Source: Acaricomes phytoseiuli DSM 14247 (lineage in GTDB: Bacteria > Actinomycetota > Actinomycetes > Actinomycetales > Micrococcaceae). Taken from it: 64,000 nt of DNA. The stretch is from NCBI RefSeq assembly GCF_000376245.1, contig NZ_AQXM01000064.1:124001-188000 (forward strand), in the 5' to 3' direction. Positions within the stretch are counted from its first letter, which is position 1; every line of letters starts with the position of its first letter. The position numbers and the translations under genes were made by a program. Under the pieces are notes generated by a model that ran no database searches, was not told the DNA's origin, and worked only from the letters and a program-made list of their open reading frames with translations. Below, in pieces: positions 44,968 to 54,446 of the stretch.

Positions 44968-45861
44968 TCAGGAAGCGCTCAGCGCATCCGCACCGGCGAT
45001 GATCTCGGAGAGCTCCTGAGTGATCTCGGCCTGACGTGCAGTGTTGCGCAGACGGGTGTATTTATTGATCAGATCGGTGGCGTTGTCCCCGGCGTTCTTC
45101 ATCGCGCGCTGCCGAGAAGCGAGTTCGCTCGCCGCAGCCTGGAGCATGGCTGCGAAGATCCGAGACTCGATGTACCGCGGAAGCAGCGCGTCCAAAACCG
45201 CTTCCGGTTCCGGTTCGTACTCGTAGAGCGGCAGGAGATCACTACTCTGCGTCACTTCCTCCTCGACGACCTCCAGGGGCAGCAGCCGGATGACGACCGG
45301 TTCCTGGAGGACCATCGACTTGAACTGGGTGTAGACGATGTGGATCTCGTCGACTCCGCCTTCTTCGAAGGCAAGGTTGAAGTCCTCCAGCAGCGTCTTG
45401 CCGATGTCCTGGGCCGTGGCAAACTCCGGATTATCGGTGTTGCCGCTCCACACCTTGGCATAGGGGCGCTCGCGGAAATCGAAATACGCCTGGCCTTTGC
45501 GGCCGACGAGGTAGCTCTTGACTTCCTTGCCTTCTTCACGCAGCAGTTCGGCGAGCTGCTCGCCACGCTTAATGATGGTTGAAGAATAGGCGCCGGCCTG
45601 GCCCCGGTCAGCAGTGAGGATGAGCACCGCAGCGCGACGGCTCTGTGCCGGTTCCGTGGTCAGCGGATGATCGATCTCAGACTGCGAAGAGACTGCAGAG
45701 ACAGCGCGGGTGATCGCTGAGGCGTAGGGTGCCGAAGCAGCAACACGGGCACGCGCCTTGCCGATGCGCGAGGTTGCGATCAGTTCCATCGCCTTGAACA
45801 TCTTGCGCAGCGACGATGTCGAGGCAATCTTCTGGCGGTAGACCCGGATCTGGGCTCCCAT
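44968..45861 (-). CDS. atpG: F1F0 ATP synthase subunit gamma
   Basis: Rotary shaft subunit of 297 aa. The N-terminal helix [30 protein letters not shown] and the C-terminal helix with [13 protein letters not shown] form the coiled-coil shaft; the middle Rossmann-like domain has [21 protein letters not shown] near 80-100. It is 91 bp upstream of atpD. The gap to atpA is 83 bp and holds a strong hairpin. Confidence 0.96.
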   Translation of the reverse strand: MGAQIRVYRQKIASTSSLRKMFKAMELIATSRIGKARARVAASAPYASAITRAVSAVSSQSEIDHPLTTEPAQSRRAAVLILTADRGQAGAYSSTIIKRGEQLAELLREEGKEVKSYLVGRKGQAYFDFRERPYAKVWSGNTDNPEFATAQDIGKTLLEDFNLAFEEGGVDEIHIVYTQFKSMVLQEPVVIRLLPLEVVEEEVTQSSDLLPLYEYEPEPEAVLDALLPRYIESRIFAAMLQAAASELASRQRAMKNAGDNATDLINKYTRLRNTARQAEITQELSEIIAGADALSAS

Positions 45862-45892
45862 AGTTTTCCTTTCGGTTCTTGCCGAAGATATT

Positions 45893-45939
45893 CCCGAAAG
45901 GCTGAGCCGCCGCTAGACTGCTGCGGCTCAGCCTTCGGG
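45893..45939 (-). other. Strong hairpin between atpA and atpG
   Basis: CCCGAAAGGCTGAGCCGC (45893-45910) pairs with GCGGCTCAGCCTTCGGG (45923-45939), giving a 17-bp stem with one bulged A and a 12-base loop. It sits just after the atpA stop, inside the atp operon. There is no following U-run, so I read it as an mRNA processing or stability element, or partial attenuator, not a true terminator. Confidence 0.6.
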
Positions 45940-45944
45940 CGTGG

Positions 45945-47594
45945 CTAGCGCTTCTGCTTGACGATCTTCTCTTGGTCCACCTGATCGGCGGCGAGAGCAT
46001 CGTGCTCTTCACTGCCGGCTTCCACCAAGTGATCGTGGCCTTCGCCGAAGAAACCCTGCTTGAAGTCGACCACGGCGGTCTTGAGCGCTTCGACCGTGTC
46101 GTCATCGAGCTGGTTGGTCTCCCGCAGCGTGGTCAGTACCGTGCCGCTGTGCCGGAGGTGATCCAGGAGCTCGCTTTCGAAGCGGCTGACGTCCTCCACC
46201 GGAACGTCGTCCAGGTAGCCGTTGGTGCCGGCCCAGATCGAGATGACCTGCTCCGCTACCGGGTACGGCGTGTACTGCGGCTGCTTGAGGAGCTCCATGA
46301 GCCGAGCACCACGGGTCAACTGCTGCCTGGAGGCGGCATCGAGATCCGAGGCGAACATCGCGAAGGCCTGCATATCTCGATACTGGGCCAGATCCAGCTT
46401 CAAAGTACCGGAGACCTTCTTCATCGACTTCACCTGCGCGGCACCGCCCACACGGGACACCGAGACGCCGACGTCTACGGCGGGGCGCTGGTTAGCGTTG
46501 AAGAGGTCCGACTGCAGGAAGATCTGGCCGTCGGTGATGGAGATGACGTTGGTCGGAATATACGCGGAAACGTCATTCGCCTTGGTCTCGATGATCGGCA
46601 GGCCAGTCATCGAACCGGCACCGAGCTCATCGGAGAGCTTTGCGCAGCGCTCCAGCAGTCGGGAATGCAAGTAGAAGACGTCACCCGGGTAGGCTTCACG
46701 GCCCGGCGGGCGGCGCAGCAGCAGAGATACCGCACGATAGGCCTCAGCCTGCTTGGAGAGATCATCGAAGACGATCAGAACGTGCTTGCCGCCGTACATC
46801 CAGTGCTGACCGATAGCCGAGCCCGCATAGGGGGCCAGGTATTTGAAGCCAGCCGGGTCAGAGGCCGGGGAGGCCACGATAGTGGTGTACTCCAGCGCGC
46901 CGTTATCCTCAAGGGTCTGCCGTACTGCCGCGATCGTAGAAGCCTTCTGGCCGATCGCCACGTAGATGCAGCGGACCTGCTTGGTGGGATCGCCGGTAGC
47001 CCAGTTGTCCTTCTGGTTGATGATGGTATCCACCGCGATCGCGGTCTTACCGGTCTGGCGGTCACCGATAATCAGCTGCCGCTGGCCACGGCCGATCGGG
47101 ATCATGGAATCGATGGCCTTGATTCCGGTCTGCATCGGCTCGTGCACGCTCTTGCGCTCGGTCACACCGGGCGCCTGCAGTTCCAGTGCACGGGTTCCCT
47201 CAGCCTCAATGGTGCCGAGATCATCGATGGGCTGGCCCAGCGGGTCCACCACGCGGCCCAGGAAGGCGTCGCCGACCGGGACGGAGAGGATCTCACCGGT
47301 GCGGTGAACTTCCTGACCTTCTTCGATGCCCTTGAAGTCACCGAGGACGATGACTCCGATCTCGCGCACATCGAGGTTCTGGGCCAGGCCCAGGGTCCCG
47401 TCTTCGAAGCGCAATAGCTCATTGGCCATGACCGAGGGCAGTCCCTCGACCCGGGCGATACCATCGCTGGCGGTGGTGACCCGACCGACCTCGACGCGCT
47501 CTGCGTTACCGGGCTCGTAGGATGCCGCGAACTCATTGAGTGCAGCGCGCACGTCCTCGGCATTGATGGACAATCCCTCTGAGGTTGCAGCCAT
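45945..47594 (-). CDS. atpA: F1F0 ATP synthase subunit alpha
   Basis: Non-catalytic nucleotide-binding F1 subunit of 549 aa. From ATG 47594 ([16 protein letters not shown]) the start has AGGGAAAG as ribosome site; an upstream ATG at 47633 has none. The Walker [14 protein letters not shown] is near 170, [16 protein letters not shown] near 265, and [17 protein letters not shown] near 370. The polar C-terminal tail is longer than in many relatives. It sits between atpH and atpG. Confidence 0.97.
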   Translation of the reverse strand: MAATSEGLSINAEDVRAALNEFAASYEPGNAERVEVGRVTTASDGIARVEGLPSVMANELLRFEDGTLGLAQNLDVREIGVIVLGDFKGIEEGQEVHRTGEILSVPVGDAFLGRVVDPLGQPIDDLGTIEAEGTRALELQAPGVTERKSVHEPMQTGIKAIDSMIPIGRGQRQLIIGDRQTGKTAIAVDTIINQKDNWATGDPTKQVRCIYVAIGQKASTIAAVRQTLEDNGALEYTTIVASPASDPAGFKYLAPYAGSAIGQHWMYGGKHVLIVFDDLSKQAEAYRAVSLLLRRPPGREAYPGDVFYLHSRLLERCAKLSDELGAGSMTGLPIIETKANDVSAYIPTNVISITDGQIFLQSDLFNANQRPAVDVGVSVSRVGGAAQVKSMKKVSGTLKLDLAQYRDMQAFAMFASDLDAASRQQLTRGARLMELLKQPQYTPYPVAEQVISIWAGTNGYLDDVPVEDVSRFESELLDHLRHSGTVLTTLRETNQLDDDTVEALKTAVVDFKQGFFGEGHDHLVEAGSEEHDALAADQVDQEKIVKQKR

Positions 47595-47688
47595 CTGCTT
47601 TCCCTGCTCTTCCTCGTTGTTGATGATCGCCATCGGATCTGGCGACCGGTGTGCTCATTGCTCGGGTACTACTAAACGTTCGTTCTTC

Positions 47689-48513
47689 TCAGACTAGCTG
47701 GCGGCGAAGCTCGCTCAGGCGGTTCATCACCGAAGCGTCGACCACTTCATCGGCAACTTTCACGCGCACTCCGCCGACCAGGGCCGGCTGCACGCTGATG
47801 TTGACCGTCAGTTCTCGGCCGTAAAGCCGTTTGAGGCCTGCGGCAAGCCGCTGCTCCTGCTCGGCACTGAGCGGCCGGCTCACCTCGACCGAGGCGATCC
47901 ACCGCTGTTGGCGGCCCACCGCGAGGGCAGCGAAGTCCTCGACCAGTTTCTCCGGCCGGGAACCGCGCGGAGCGGATACCGCCTGGCTGATCAGCAGTCG
48001 CGCTGGTTCACTGGCTCCAGGAACCAGGCGCATGGCCAGCGCGGTCTTCGCTTCTTCAGTCGCCTGGGGTTCATTAAGTGCCCGCTGCAGCTCATGGCTA
48101 TCAGCAACCGTGCCCCGGAAAGTGAAGAGCTCATGGGCCAGGGCCTCCAGACTGCTGAGCGGAGCGCCTTCGGAGGCTCCAACACGTTCGGTCACAGCGA
48201 TCGCGGTTGTCGCCGCAACCACCTCCAGTGCATCGCTCAAATCTCGCGCAGCACCCCAGCGTTTGGTGGCCATGCTGGTGACGATCTGCTCGGCTTCCGG
48301 GGAAACCTTGCCCTGGACCAGCGAGCTGAGCAGCGCCGACTTCTCCGCGCTCTCGCGAGCCGGATCCGTCAGCGCCCGCCGCAAGCCCGCGGACCCATCG
48401 ATAACCCGGAGCACTCCGAAGATCTCGCTGGCTAATTCAAGCGTGGCTGAACCCAGCTTCGGCTCCACTTCGGCGAGGCTCTCAGTGAGCGACTGCGCGG
48501 AGACTCCCGTCAT
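47689..48513 (-). CDS. atpH: F1F0 ATP synthase subunit delta
   Basis: Peripheral-stalk delta (OSCP) subunit. I use ATG 48513 (MTGVSAQSLTES), preceded by CGGAG, giving 274 aa, close to the usual actinobacterial length. An upstream GTG at 48552 overlaps the atpF stop as GTGA and would add 13 residues, so the start is uncertain. The C-terminal region has LYGRELTVNISVQPALVGGVR and a VDASVMNRLSELRRQ end, both typical for OSCP. It lies between atpF and atpA. Confidence 0.92.
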   Translation of the reverse strand: MTGVSAQSLTESLAEVEPKLGSATLELASEIFGVLRVIDGSAGLRRALTDPARESAEKSALLSSLVQGKVSPEAEQIVTSMATKRWGAARDLSDALEVVAATTAIAVTERVGASEGAPLSSLEALAHELFTFRGTVADSHELQRALNEPQATEEAKTALAMRLVPGASEPARLLISQAVSAPRGSRPEKLVEDFAALAVGRQQRWIASVEVSRPLSAEQEQRLAAGLKRLYGRELTVNISVQPALVGGVRVKVADEVVDASVMNRLSELRRQLV

Positions 48514-48548
48514 CCGGGAAACTCCGGGCTGGTTGGGCATAGCACCGG

Positions 48549-49133
<585 letters not shown>

Positions 49134-49161
49134 TCACAACGTCTGTGCGTTGCTTCCGTCA

Positions 49162-49365
49162 TTAGATGACGAAAGCGAACACCAGACCGAGGATCGCCAG
49201 TGCTTCGGTCAGGGCCATACCCAGGAAGGCGATGGGCTGCAGCACGCGCTGTGCTTCGGGCTGGCGGGCTACACCGTTGATGTATGCCGCGAAGATGATG
49301 CCCACAGCGATACCACCACCGATGGCGGAGAGGCCGTAACCGATCATATTCAGGGAGCCAGTCAT
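49162..49365 (-). CDS. atpE: F1F0 ATP synthase subunit c
   Basis: Proton-carrying rotor subunit of 67 aa with two membrane helices. The first has the glycine-rich [15 protein letters not shown]; the loop has ARQPEA; the second has [11 protein letters not shown] with the ion-binding Glu near residue 54. The Gln and extra hydroxyl residues typical of sodium-binding rings are missing, so protons are the expected ion. Ribosome site GAAAGG precedes ATG 49365. Confidence 0.97.
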   Translation of the reverse strand: MTGSLNMIGYGLSAIGGGIAVGIIFAAYINGVARQPEAQRVLQPIAFLGMALTEALAILGLVFAFVI

Positions 49366-49471
49366 GTTTTTCCTTTCACAGTACCCGCCCTAGAGGAGCG
49401 GATTGTTGGGGTTATCCCAGGATGGGAAACTTTTTGTTCGAGATGCTGCCTTGGCTGGCGAGCAGCTCCGG

Positions 49472-50272
49472 TCAGTGATCGTCGGCGTTGACTGCCCCTT
49501 CGATGTAGATCGCGGTCAGCAACGTGAAGACGTAGGCCTGCAGCACCATGATCAGCAGCTCCAGGAAATACAGGGGAATGTACATGCCGATCACCAGGAT
49601 CGAACTGCCTTGTACCAAGAGATTGTCCTGCGTGGCGAGGAACTCGAGTGCGTACCCCGCGATCAGTACGATCATATGACCGGCCAGCATGGTGGCGAAA
49701 AGACGCAGCGAATGCGTCATCGGCCGCACCAGGTAGTTGGAAATGATCTCGATGGGGATCACGATAGGCAGCACGTACCACGGCACTCCCGAAGGCACTA
49801 CGGATAGCTTGAAGTAGCGCAGGCCGTGGCGTTTGAGACCGACTGAGATCCAGAAGAAGTAGACGATCAAAGCGACCGCGTAGGCGCCGCCAACGTGCGA
49901 GAAGGTGGGGATCTCGAAGAAGGGGATCGCACCGAAGAGGTTGTTCACCAGGATGAAGAAGAAGAAAGTGAACAGAAGGGGGACGTACTTGAGGAAGTTC
50001 TTGGCACCGATGATGTCTTTGCCGATGGAGTCCCTGACGAATCCATAAGCCATTTCTGCAGCGAACTGAAGGCGTCCGGGAACCATTTCCCGCTTCCGCA
50101 AAGCGACGATGAAGAACCCAGCGATCAAAACCACTGAAAGCACAACGAGTACGTGGTACTTGCCGATCCCGTCCCATTGGAAAAAAGGGCCTGGTAAGCC
50201 AGCTTGTTCAATTCCGGGCGGGTTGAATCCGCCGTCGGAGGATCCCTCAGTGGGGAGCATAAGCGCGATCAA
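49472..50272 (-). CDS. atpB: F1F0 ATP synthase subunit a
   Basis: Proton-channel subunit of 266 aa with about six hydrophobic helices. The key Arg lies in MTHSLRLFATMLAGHMIV near 185-202, and the GAIPFFEIPTFSHVGGAYAVA region is near 115-135. A large overlapping frame on the same strand in another phase (49362-50177) lacks these motifs and is a shadow. It follows the two atpI-like genes and precedes atpE. Confidence 0.97.
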   Translation of the reverse strand: MIALMLPTEGSSDGGFNPPGIEQAGLPGPFFQWDGIGKYHVLVVLSVVLIAGFFIVALRKREMVPGRLQFAAEMAYGFVRDSIGKDIIGAKNFLKYVPLLFTFFFFILVNNLFGAIPFFEIPTFSHVGGAYAVALIVYFFWISVGLKRHGLRYFKLSVVPSGVPWYVLPIVIPIEIISNYLVRPMTHSLRLFATMLAGHMIVLIAGYALEFLATQDNLLVQGSSILVIGMYIPLYFLELLIMVLQAYVFTLLTAIYIEGAVNADDH

Positions 50273-50357
50273 CGCGTTTCCTCTCTGCTGTGTCCGGCAT
50301 TGGGCAGGGCAAGAAGCTGGGTAGAAAAGTTACAAGAACGGCACACTGCGATGGCGT

Positions 50358-50699
50358 TCATAACCCGGCTCCTTTGTCATGGTCATCGTCATCAGACCGC
50401 TCGGTAGTAGACCGAGCGAAACGTGGCATAAAAGAAAGGTAAATTCCTCCGGCTAAGCCCAGGAGCGCCCCCGCCACGGGCAGCCACTGGATACCCAGCA
50501 GACTGCCCAGCCCCCAGCCTATCAAACTCCAGACCGCAATTCCGGCGATGATATAGCCGAACACGGCCATTCCGGCCTGCTGGGTCTTTTCGCCGCGGCT
50601 ATCCGAGGTACCGCCTTCGGCAGCGGAGATCAATGCCTTCCGCGTGTTCTCGGGCGACACAGAGTTCTCGGCCGACAGCTTCGACTTGTTCAAACTCAT
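50358..50699 (-). CDS. AtpZ/AtpI-like small membrane protein of the ATP synthase operon
   Basis: Protein of 113 aa with a polar N-terminus, two membrane helices (FGYIIAGIAVWSLIGWGLGSL and LPVAGALLGLAGGIYLSF) and a charged tail ending DDDDHDKGAGL. The helix pair with GxGxxxG spacing resembles AtpZ/AtpI-type assembly factors. It overlaps the upstream membrane gene as ATGA and lies 85 bp upstream of atpB, so it is part of the operon. Function as a c-ring assembly helper is inferred from position. Confidence 0.8.
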   Translation of the reverse strand: MSLNKSKLSAENSVSPENTRKALISAAEGGTSDSRGEKTQQAGMAVFGYIIAGIAVWSLIGWGLGSLLGIQWLPVAGALLGLAGGIYLSFMPRFARSTTERSDDDDHDKGAGL

Positions 50700-51223
50700 A
50701 GCGCACCCCTCGCGGGGTGTTCTGAATGGTGCCCCGAGCTCTGCTCGGTGCGCTCCCCCGACGTCGCCTCCGGATCAGTGTAGAGCTGCCAGCGCACCCT
50801 GGAGAAACCGAGGACTTCGGCGCCAAGCCACACCAGAACCGTGATCAGGGCAGTTGCGAAGAACCAGAATCGATCCAGCCATTCGGGAACCCCCAGAATC
50901 AGCAGTCCGATCGCCAAAACGAAGAACTTGATGGCGTATCCCGCCATAAACATGAGCAAGAGATTATCCGGCTGATTCTTCCAGACGATATGCGCAGCGT
51001 ATAAAGAACTGCCCAACCCAGCGATCGCGACCACGGTCGCGAGCAGTGCGCTCAGAGCCGCCCACGGGGAGGCGAGCACCGCAGCGAGCAACGTGAGCAG
51101 CAGAGCAACCGGCAAGGTCGTGATAAGACACAGTCGCAGGATCCTGCCCCAGGGTTCTACCGTGGCACCAGACACCTCAAGCGCTGCTGCGTGAGTCGCA
51201 GAACCGCCGTGGGTCTTGTCCAT
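50696..51223 (-). CDS. ATP synthase protein I-like (AtpI) membrane protein
   Basis: Protein of 175 aa with four membrane helices (CLITTLPVALLLTLLAAVLA, LSALLATVVAIAGLGSSLYA, KFFVLAIGLLILG, FFATALITVLVWLGAEVLGF). A short N-terminal and a charged C-terminal tail face the cytoplasm. This is the size and topology of actinobacterial AtpI-like proteins that precede atpB and may aid c-ring assembly. It is translationally coupled to the AtpZ-like gene. Confidence 0.82.
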   Translation of the reverse strand: MDKTHGGSATHAAALEVSGATVEPWGRILRLCLITTLPVALLLTLLAAVLASPWAALSALLATVVAIAGLGSSLYAAHIVWKNQPDNLLLMFMAGYAIKFFVLAIGLLILGVPEWLDRFWFFATALITVLVWLGAEVLGFSRVRWQLYTDPEATSGERTEQSSGHHSEHPARGAL

Positions 51224-51313
51224 CGTTGCATTACCAATCTAGATCAGGCTTTGGTCTGGAAGCCAGCGAAACAGGGAAGTTCTCCAGATGAATGAGCGCC
51301 GGATCACATGGAA

Positions 51314-51319
51314 ATTCTA
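51314..51319 (-). promoter_or_regulatory. Possible -10 element of the ATP synthase operon
   Basis: TAGAAT on the minus strand (51319-51314) lies about 90 bases upstream of the atpI-like start at 51223, in the 138-bp gap after the WecA-like gene. It is preceded by TG. No convincing -35 at 16-18 bases was found, so the call is weak. Confidence 0.35.
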
Positions 51320-51361
51320 CACGAGATAGAAGGCTGGTGATGCCACTACCGGCCGAGGGTG

Positions 51362-52489
51362 CTAAGCGTAAGTCGTATCACTCTCAACGGCGGACCGTCG
51401 GGTGAGTTTCTGGGCTTGCCGGATCGTGAACACCGCCAGAATTGCGACCGCCAGAATATCCAGCGGTAAGACGATCTGCCAGGGGAAGGCGGCGAAGGCC
51501 ACTCCGCCGAAAGCGAGGACGAAAGTCCAGAGGTACATCAGCAGCACCGCCCCGCGATGCGAGTACCCCAGATCGATCAGCCGATGATGCAGGTGTGCAC
51601 GGTCCGCGGAAAAGGGCGAGCGTCCGGCGAGAGTACGGCGCACTACGGCGAGTGAAAGATCGAGTACCGGGACCAAGAGGATCGCGATCGGCAGCACGAT
51701 CGGCACGAAGATCGGGATACCACCAGCGCGAGCATAGATATTGGTCGGCAATCCAGTGGCCGCGATACCCGCCGAAGCCATGATCAAGCCGATCAGCATG
51801 GCGCCCGAATCGCCCATGAAAATCTTCGCGGGGCTCCAGTTGTGCAGCAGGAAGCCAAGGCAGGCGCCTACCAGAATAGCCATCAGCAGAGTCGACAGAT
51901 CGGACCAGTCGGCCCGGTCCGAGGCTCGGTTGACCCAGTAGGAGCAAAGGAAGAACGCAGCTCCGCCGATCGCGGCGACACCCGCGGCCAGCCCGTCTAG
52001 GCCATCGATGAAATTGAAAGCGTTCATCACCAGGACGATGAGGAAAACGGTGAGACCGATTTGGACAAAAGGATTCGGGATCTCGATGACTCCGGTGGGA
52101 AAGGGGAAGAGACGCATCCTGACGCCCCAGAGCGCCACCACAAGAGCGCCCAGGCTCTGACCTACCAGTTTCGCCCACCAGGGCAAGTCACGGATGTCAT
52201 CGATAACCCCTACGATGACGATGATGATCGCACCGAAGAGAATCCCCCAGGGCGCGAAAGTCCCTTCATAGATCTGCCCGACGAAATAGGTCTGCGAGGC
52301 GATGAGCAGCACGAGGGCGAAACTGAGGAAAAGCCCTAAACCGCCAAGCCGGGCCACTTGATCCGCATGAATATCCCGGTCCCGGATTGGAGTGAAGACT
52401 CCGAACCGCCGGGCGAGCCCCCGGGCTAACCACGTACCACCGTAGGAGATCACGGCGGCGAGGAGCATCATGATCAGGTAAATCGTCAT
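51362..52489 (-). CDS. MraY/WecA/TagO-family undecaprenyl-phosphate sugar-phosphate transferase
   Basis: Polytopic glycosyltransferase family protein of 375 aa with about 10-11 membrane helices. It has the family motifs GVIDDIRDLPWWAKL near 94-108, NAFNFIDGLDGLAAG near 155-169, KIFMGDSGAMLIGL near 220-233 and RAHLHHRLIDLGYSHRG near 295-311; the HHR element marks WecA/TagO rather than MraY. It should load GlcNAc-1-P (or a related sugar) on undecaprenyl phosphate at the cytoplasmic face to start a wall polymer. It is commonly found between tsaC and atpI in Micrococcales. Confidence 0.93.
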   Translation of the reverse strand: MTIYLIMMLLAAVISYGGTWLARGLARRFGVFTPIRDRDIHADQVARLGGLGLFLSFALVLLIASQTYFVGQIYEGTFAPWGILFGAIIIVIVGVIDDIRDLPWWAKLVGQSLGALVVALWGVRMRLFPFPTGVIEIPNPFVQIGLTVFLIVLVMNAFNFIDGLDGLAAGVAAIGGAAFFLCSYWVNRASDRADWSDLSTLLMAILVGACLGFLLHNWSPAKIFMGDSGAMLIGLIMASAGIAATGLPTNIYARAGGIPIFVPIVLPIAILLVPVLDLSLAVVRRTLAGRSPFSADRAHLHHRLIDLGYSHRGAVLLMYLWTFVLAFGGVAFAAFPWQIVLPLDILAVAILAVFTIRQAQKLTRRSAVESDTTYA

Positions 52490-52634
52490 CCGAGCGGCTC
52501 ACACCCGTTCATCGACCCTGACCATTTTTTCATACCTCTTATCTTGCCATCTCGCAGCCGGATTCCAGGTAACGCCTCACTGGTGATGGGCCATGTGGTC
52601 ACCAGCAGCAACCTCCGCCAGCCTTGTCAACGGA

Positions 52635-54446
52635 TCAGGTAGCTGAGCGCCTGCTGAATACTGCACGGTACCCGATCTTCCTCGCCCCGGTCGGAATCAG
52701 CCGATAGAGGCATCGGACCAGAACGTTACGCAGCCACTGCACGGGGGTGATGTACCCGGCGCGCAGGAGCCGTAGCTGCAAACGGAGTTCCGCGCCGAGC
52801 AGTGCGGGCCCTCCGCGCCGCTGATACGCTCCCGCGCTCACCCGATAGCGCACAAGCGGCTCGGGCAAATTCACGCCCCGATAGCCGGCCCGGAGGAGTC
52901 GCAGCCAGAGCCAGAAGTCTTCCATGCGCAGCAGATCCCCGTACCCACCCACGGCCTGTACGGCGGAGCGCCGGTAAACCACGGACGGATGATGAAAAGG
53001 ACTGCGGAACCCGGTGTTCGCAGAGATCTCTGCCGGGTCCGTCGGGATCCGGCGGTAAGCCAGCGGCTCGTCTTCCGCTGCACCGATCTCCTCGATCGCG
53101 GAGCCGACAATATCGTACCCAACCCGCAGATACGGCAGCTGATACTCGAATCGTTCCGGCAGGCAGACATCATCGGCATCCATCCGGGCGACGATATCGT
53201 TACGGCACTCGGCCAGGCCTGCGTCCAGAGCCCCCGCCAAACCCTGAGCCGCGGGCATCCTGAGCACGCGCAGCGGCACCGGCTGCGGATCGGCCTCGAA
53301 CGCACGCAGCACGGCCTCCAAGGGCTCGGGCACCGGACCGTCCCGGACCACGACGATCTCCGCAGGAGGCAGGGTCTGCTCCGCCCCGGCGGAAACCACC
53401 GCGCGCTGGAACATCTCCGGCGAATCGCCGGAGTACACCGGCAGCAGCACGGAAAACGGTTCTGCCACCCCGGCCTGCGGCTCAGCTGAACCCAGCTGCC
53501 ACTTCGGCAGGTCATGGATTTTCGCCAGCACCTGCTCATTGCTCTGCGGCGATCGCAACAAGCCGTCCCGCAGCCCGCGCGCCCCGGCGCGCAGCACTAC
53601 GGGCTTATCGCTGGAGCGGAGGATCATCAACCCCCAGCGTCGTAGCGAGGCGAGGCCGTACAGTAGTTTCTCCTGGGCCGTCAAAGACCTGGAGCGGCTG
53701 AACATCCAGAGCTTATTGCGCACCTCGAAATAGAATCGTTCGCCGATATCGACGGTGTTGGAATCGAAAACTTTAGTCCGATGCGTCACCGCAGATCGGT
53801 CGCTGGAAAGCGCGAGCCGGCCTCGCGCGAGCCGGGCGCTGAATTCGAAGTCATCGTTCCAGAGAAAGTAGGCGGCAACGGGGAGCCCTTCGTGACGCAC
53901 CGCCTGCGCATCGATCAGCAGAGAGACGAATGAGGCGGAGCGCACCGGACGGGCACCTCGCTGCTGCGCCTGAGCTAGCTCCCCGGCACCGGCCCGCCAG
54001 CGTGTCCGGGGCCGGTTCATGGGGTGCTCGCGGCCATCGTGCCAGAGCACCCGACTCGCGATCAGAGCGGGCCTGCGACCCTGCGGATAGCTCTGCCAGA
54101 GCTTCAAGGATTCTTGCAGAGTGTCCCGATGCGGTTCGGTATCGTCGTCCATGACCCACAGCAGATCCGGATCGTGATGAGCCAGTGCGTGGGCCATTCC
54201 CACGGTGAACCCTCCCGCGCCGCCGGTGTTCTGCGGTAGTTCGACGAGCTCATAATCGAGCTTGGTCTCGAGCTCGGCGCGCAGGGCGTGTAAATACGAC
54301 ACGGATCCATCATCCGAGCCGTTATCCACCACAACCAAGGCCTCCGGCAGCCGCTCCCCCGAGACCAGCGCAGTGATCGCGGCTTCCAGGAGGTCGCGCC
54401 GGTTATAACTGACCAGTACCGCAGCTACGCGCGGCTGATCGCTCAT
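52635..54446 (-). CDS. Two-domain family-2 glycosyltransferase (fusion)
   Basis: Protein of 603 aa carrying two GT2 domains. Domain 1 (about 5-300) begins VAAVLVSYNRRDLLEAAITAL, has VVVDNGSDDGS, QNTGGAGGFTVGM near 72-84 and the acidic metal motif WVMDDDTEPH at 97-106, resembling GlfT-type galactofuranosyl or rhamnosyl transferases. Domain 2 (about 330-590) begins FSVLLPVYSGDSPEMFQRAV, has EIVVVRDGPVP and ARMDADDVCLPERFEYQL near 418-436, resembling AmsE-like enzymes. No membrane segments are evident. It overlaps the tsaC stop as ATGA, so it is translationally coupled to it. It is likely to add two sugars in turn to a surface polymer or lipid-linked intermediate. The acceptor is unknown. Confidence 0.9.
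   Translation of the reverse strand: MSDQPRVAAVLVSYNRRDLLEAAITALVSGERLPEALVVVDNGSDDGSVSYLHALRAELETKLDYELVELPQNTGGAGGFTVGMAHALAHHDPDLLWVMDDDTEPHRDTLQESLKLWQSYPQGRRPALIASRVLWHDGREHPMNRPRTRWRAGAGELAQAQQRGARPVRSASFVSLLIDAQAVRHEGLPVAAYFLWNDDFEFSARLARGRLALSSDRSAVTHRTKVFDSNTVDIGERFYFEVRNKLWMFSRSRSLTAQEKLLYGLASLRRWGLMILRSSDKPVVLRAGARGLRDGLLRSPQSNEQVLAKIHDLPKWQLGSAEPQAGVAEPFSVLLPVYSGDSPEMFQRAVVSAGAEQTLPPAEIVVVRDGPVPEPLEAVLRAFEADPQPVPLRVLRMPAAQGLAGALDAGLAECRNDIVARMDADDVCLPERFEYQLPYLRVGYDIVGSAIEEIGAAEDEPLAYRRIPTDPAEISANTGFRSPFHHPSVVYRRSAVQAVGGYGDLLRMEDFWLWLRLLRAGYRGVNLPEPLVRYRVSAGAYQRRGGPALLGAELRLQLRLLRAGYITPVQWLRNVLVRCLYRLIPTGARKIGYRAVFSRRSAT

Noticed and set aside
45972-47417. 481-aa plus-strand frame opposite atpA
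   Set aside because: Antisense to a highly conserved gene; composition is that of a reverse-complement shadow. The same applies to the 529-aa frame opposite atpD (43308-44897).
49362-50177. 271-aa minus-strand frame overlapping atpB in another phase
   Set aside because: No AtpB motifs and Arg-rich shadow composition; the true atpB is 49472-50272.
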